From the NCBI GenBank assembly GCA_009885905.1, contig VFJU01000455.1, forward strand, positions 1 through 7,673: DNA of 7,673 nt, given 5' to 3'. Under the pieces are notes generated by a model. That model did no database searches. It saw nothing but the letters and a program-made list of their open reading frames with translations, and was not told the DNA's origin. Origin of the DNA: Verrucomicrobiota bacterium. GTDB taxonomy: Bacteria > Verrucomicrobiota > Verrucomicrobiia > Verrucomicrobiales > Akkermansiaceae. This document shows, piece by piece, positions 6,836-7,673 of this stretch (the stretch's first letter is position 1; the number at the start of each line of letters is the position of its first letter). Made by a program: the position numbers and the translations under genes.

Positions 6836-6897
6836 CTCAGGCTATGAAATATGACCGATGTGCTTTCAATTGAGCGAATCCACAAGCAGCGAAGCCG

Positions 6898-7673
6898 TCA
6901 GTTTTGCCTTTTTTCAACTGCGCGCCCGTCGCTCACGGTATCTGGCGGATGAAGCAGCACCTCGTCCCCCACCGCGAGTCCGGAGAGAATCTCGGTCATT
7001 CGCCCATCCGAATGACCGACCACCACGTGGGTCAACTTGGCTGCACCGTTTTGAAGAACGTAAGTTTTCCATTCGTTACCCTCACGAAAAAGTGCCCCAG
7101 AAGCGACGACGAGCAAGTTTTCTCCATGCCAGACTGCCACTCGTGCCTCCACTCGGAATCGGTCGCCTAACGATTTAGCCGCAGCGGGGGCGTCGACGAG
7201 GTCACTGAGCACAATGACTCTTTGCTCTTCAACACCGAGCGCAGAAATCTTGGTAAAGGCGGCAGGTTCCACTCGGCGGACACGACCCATGAGAGGTTTC
7301 TCCCCTCCCCACTGTTCGATCTCCACCGAGTCTCCGGCCTGGATCGCCACCGCGTCTCGTGATAGAATTTCGGCTTCGATTTCAAGATCGCAAGGATCAC
7401 CGATTTCAAGAATCTCAGTACCGAGGAGAACCACCATTTCACTTTCTTGGAAAACTTTAAGGACTTGACCAGAAACGGGAGACTTCACGTCGACAAGATT
7501 TCCAGAAGTTAGATTTTGGGGACGCTCCAGGGCGGCACGGGCTTGGGCGAGCTCGTAATCGATCACTTGAAGGGAAAACTCAGCGGCACGAACTTCAGCG
7601 GCTCGCATCAAGGCATCCCCCTCTGCTCGGTCTCGATCCGTTTCTGAAACACTTCCCTCTCGAGTCACTGCAC
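6898..7673 (-). CDS. Periplasmic adaptor (membrane fusion) subunit of an efflux system, HlyD/RND type; 5' end outside the window
   Basis: Adaptor proteins of this family bridge an inner-membrane pump (RND or ABC) and an outer-membrane channel. The frame runs off the right edge; the GTG at 7668 is internal, because the preceding codon is in frame and the protein lacks its N-terminal anchor, first lipoyl half and first hairpin helix. What remains, in order, is: the second coiled-coil helix beginning EGSVSETDRDRAEGDAL, the second lipoyl half (VKSPVSGQVLKVFQES), a beta-barrel domain (DLEIEAEILSRDAVAIQAGD, then EPAAFTKISALGVEEQRV, a strongly conserved segment of this adaptor subfamily) and the membrane-proximal domain (GALFREGNEWKTYVL, then GLAVGDEVLLHPP). 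The C-terminus is complete. The matching transporter gene is not in the window. A gap of 138 bases separates it from rpiB-glyA, without a recognisable terminator, so read-through into rpiB-glyA is possible. Confidence 0.88.
   Translation of the reverse strand, partial: AVTREGSVSETDRDRAEGDALMRAAEVRAAEFSLQVIDYELAQARAALERPQNLTSGNLVDVKSPVSGQVLKVFQESEMVVLLGTEILEIGDPCDLEIEAEILSRDAVAIQAGDSVEIEQWGGEKPLMGRVRRVEPAAFTKISALGVEEQRVIVLSDLVDAPAAAKSLGDRFRVEARVAVWHGENLLVVASGALFREGNEWKTYVLQNGAAKLTHVVVGHSDGRMTEILSGLAVGDEVLLHPPDTVSDGRAVEKRQN

Noticed and set aside
6760..6885. A 42-residue in-frame extension of the rpiB-glyA ORF with a hydrophobic stretch that resembles a signal peptide
   Set aside because: RpiB family proteins start at the [14 protein letters not shown]et, both enzymes are cytosolic, and the stretch coincides with A/T-rich intergenic DNA holding the CRP-like palindrome; it is most likely translated promoter sequence.

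Overview
The window looks like ordinary chromosome from a Gram-negative-type bacterium, most likely a member of the Verrucomicrobiota. That placement is an inference from the gene set: Zwf paired with OpcA, an rplU-rpmA pair, a periplasmic adaptor protein and an unfamiliar peptidase-like protein. Shine-Dalgarno motifs are also absent before every start visible here. No sequence search was possible, so the phylum is a moderate-confidence guess. I see no mobile element, CRISPR array, tRNA or rRNA.

Layout. Bases 1-1364 (+) hold the 3' part of a protein that resembles a peptidase-MA-like (gluzincin) fold whose zinc-binding residues appear to be lost. Bases 1365-1660 are a non-coding leader with a G/C-rich, possibly switchable structure. 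Bases 1661-2269 (+) carry rplU and rpmA (ribosomal proteins L21 and L27). They end at a hairpin with A and T tracts on its two sides that probably also terminates the convergent genes. On the minus strand, read from right to left, come the C-terminal part of an RND/HlyD-type periplasmic adaptor (7673-6898), one ORF fusing ribose-5-phosphate isomerase B to serine hydroxymethyltransferase (6759-5086), zwf (4991-3462) and opcA (3405-2347).

How the genes fit together. Zwf, with its assembly factor OpcA, opens the oxidative pentose phosphate pathway. RpiB interconverts ribulose-5-phosphate and ribose-5-phosphate at its end, and GlyA makes glycine and methylene-tetrahydrofolate. The minus-strand cluster therefore supplies NADPH, ribose-5-phosphate and one-carbon units, all of which feed nucleotide synthesis. 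The main oddity is the RpiB-GlyA fusion: both halves are full length, both keep their catalytic residues, and there is no start codon at the junction. Other points for a second look are the peptidase-like pseudoenzyme, the alternative pairing in the rplU leader, and a CRP/FNR-like palindrome upstream of rpiB-glyA.
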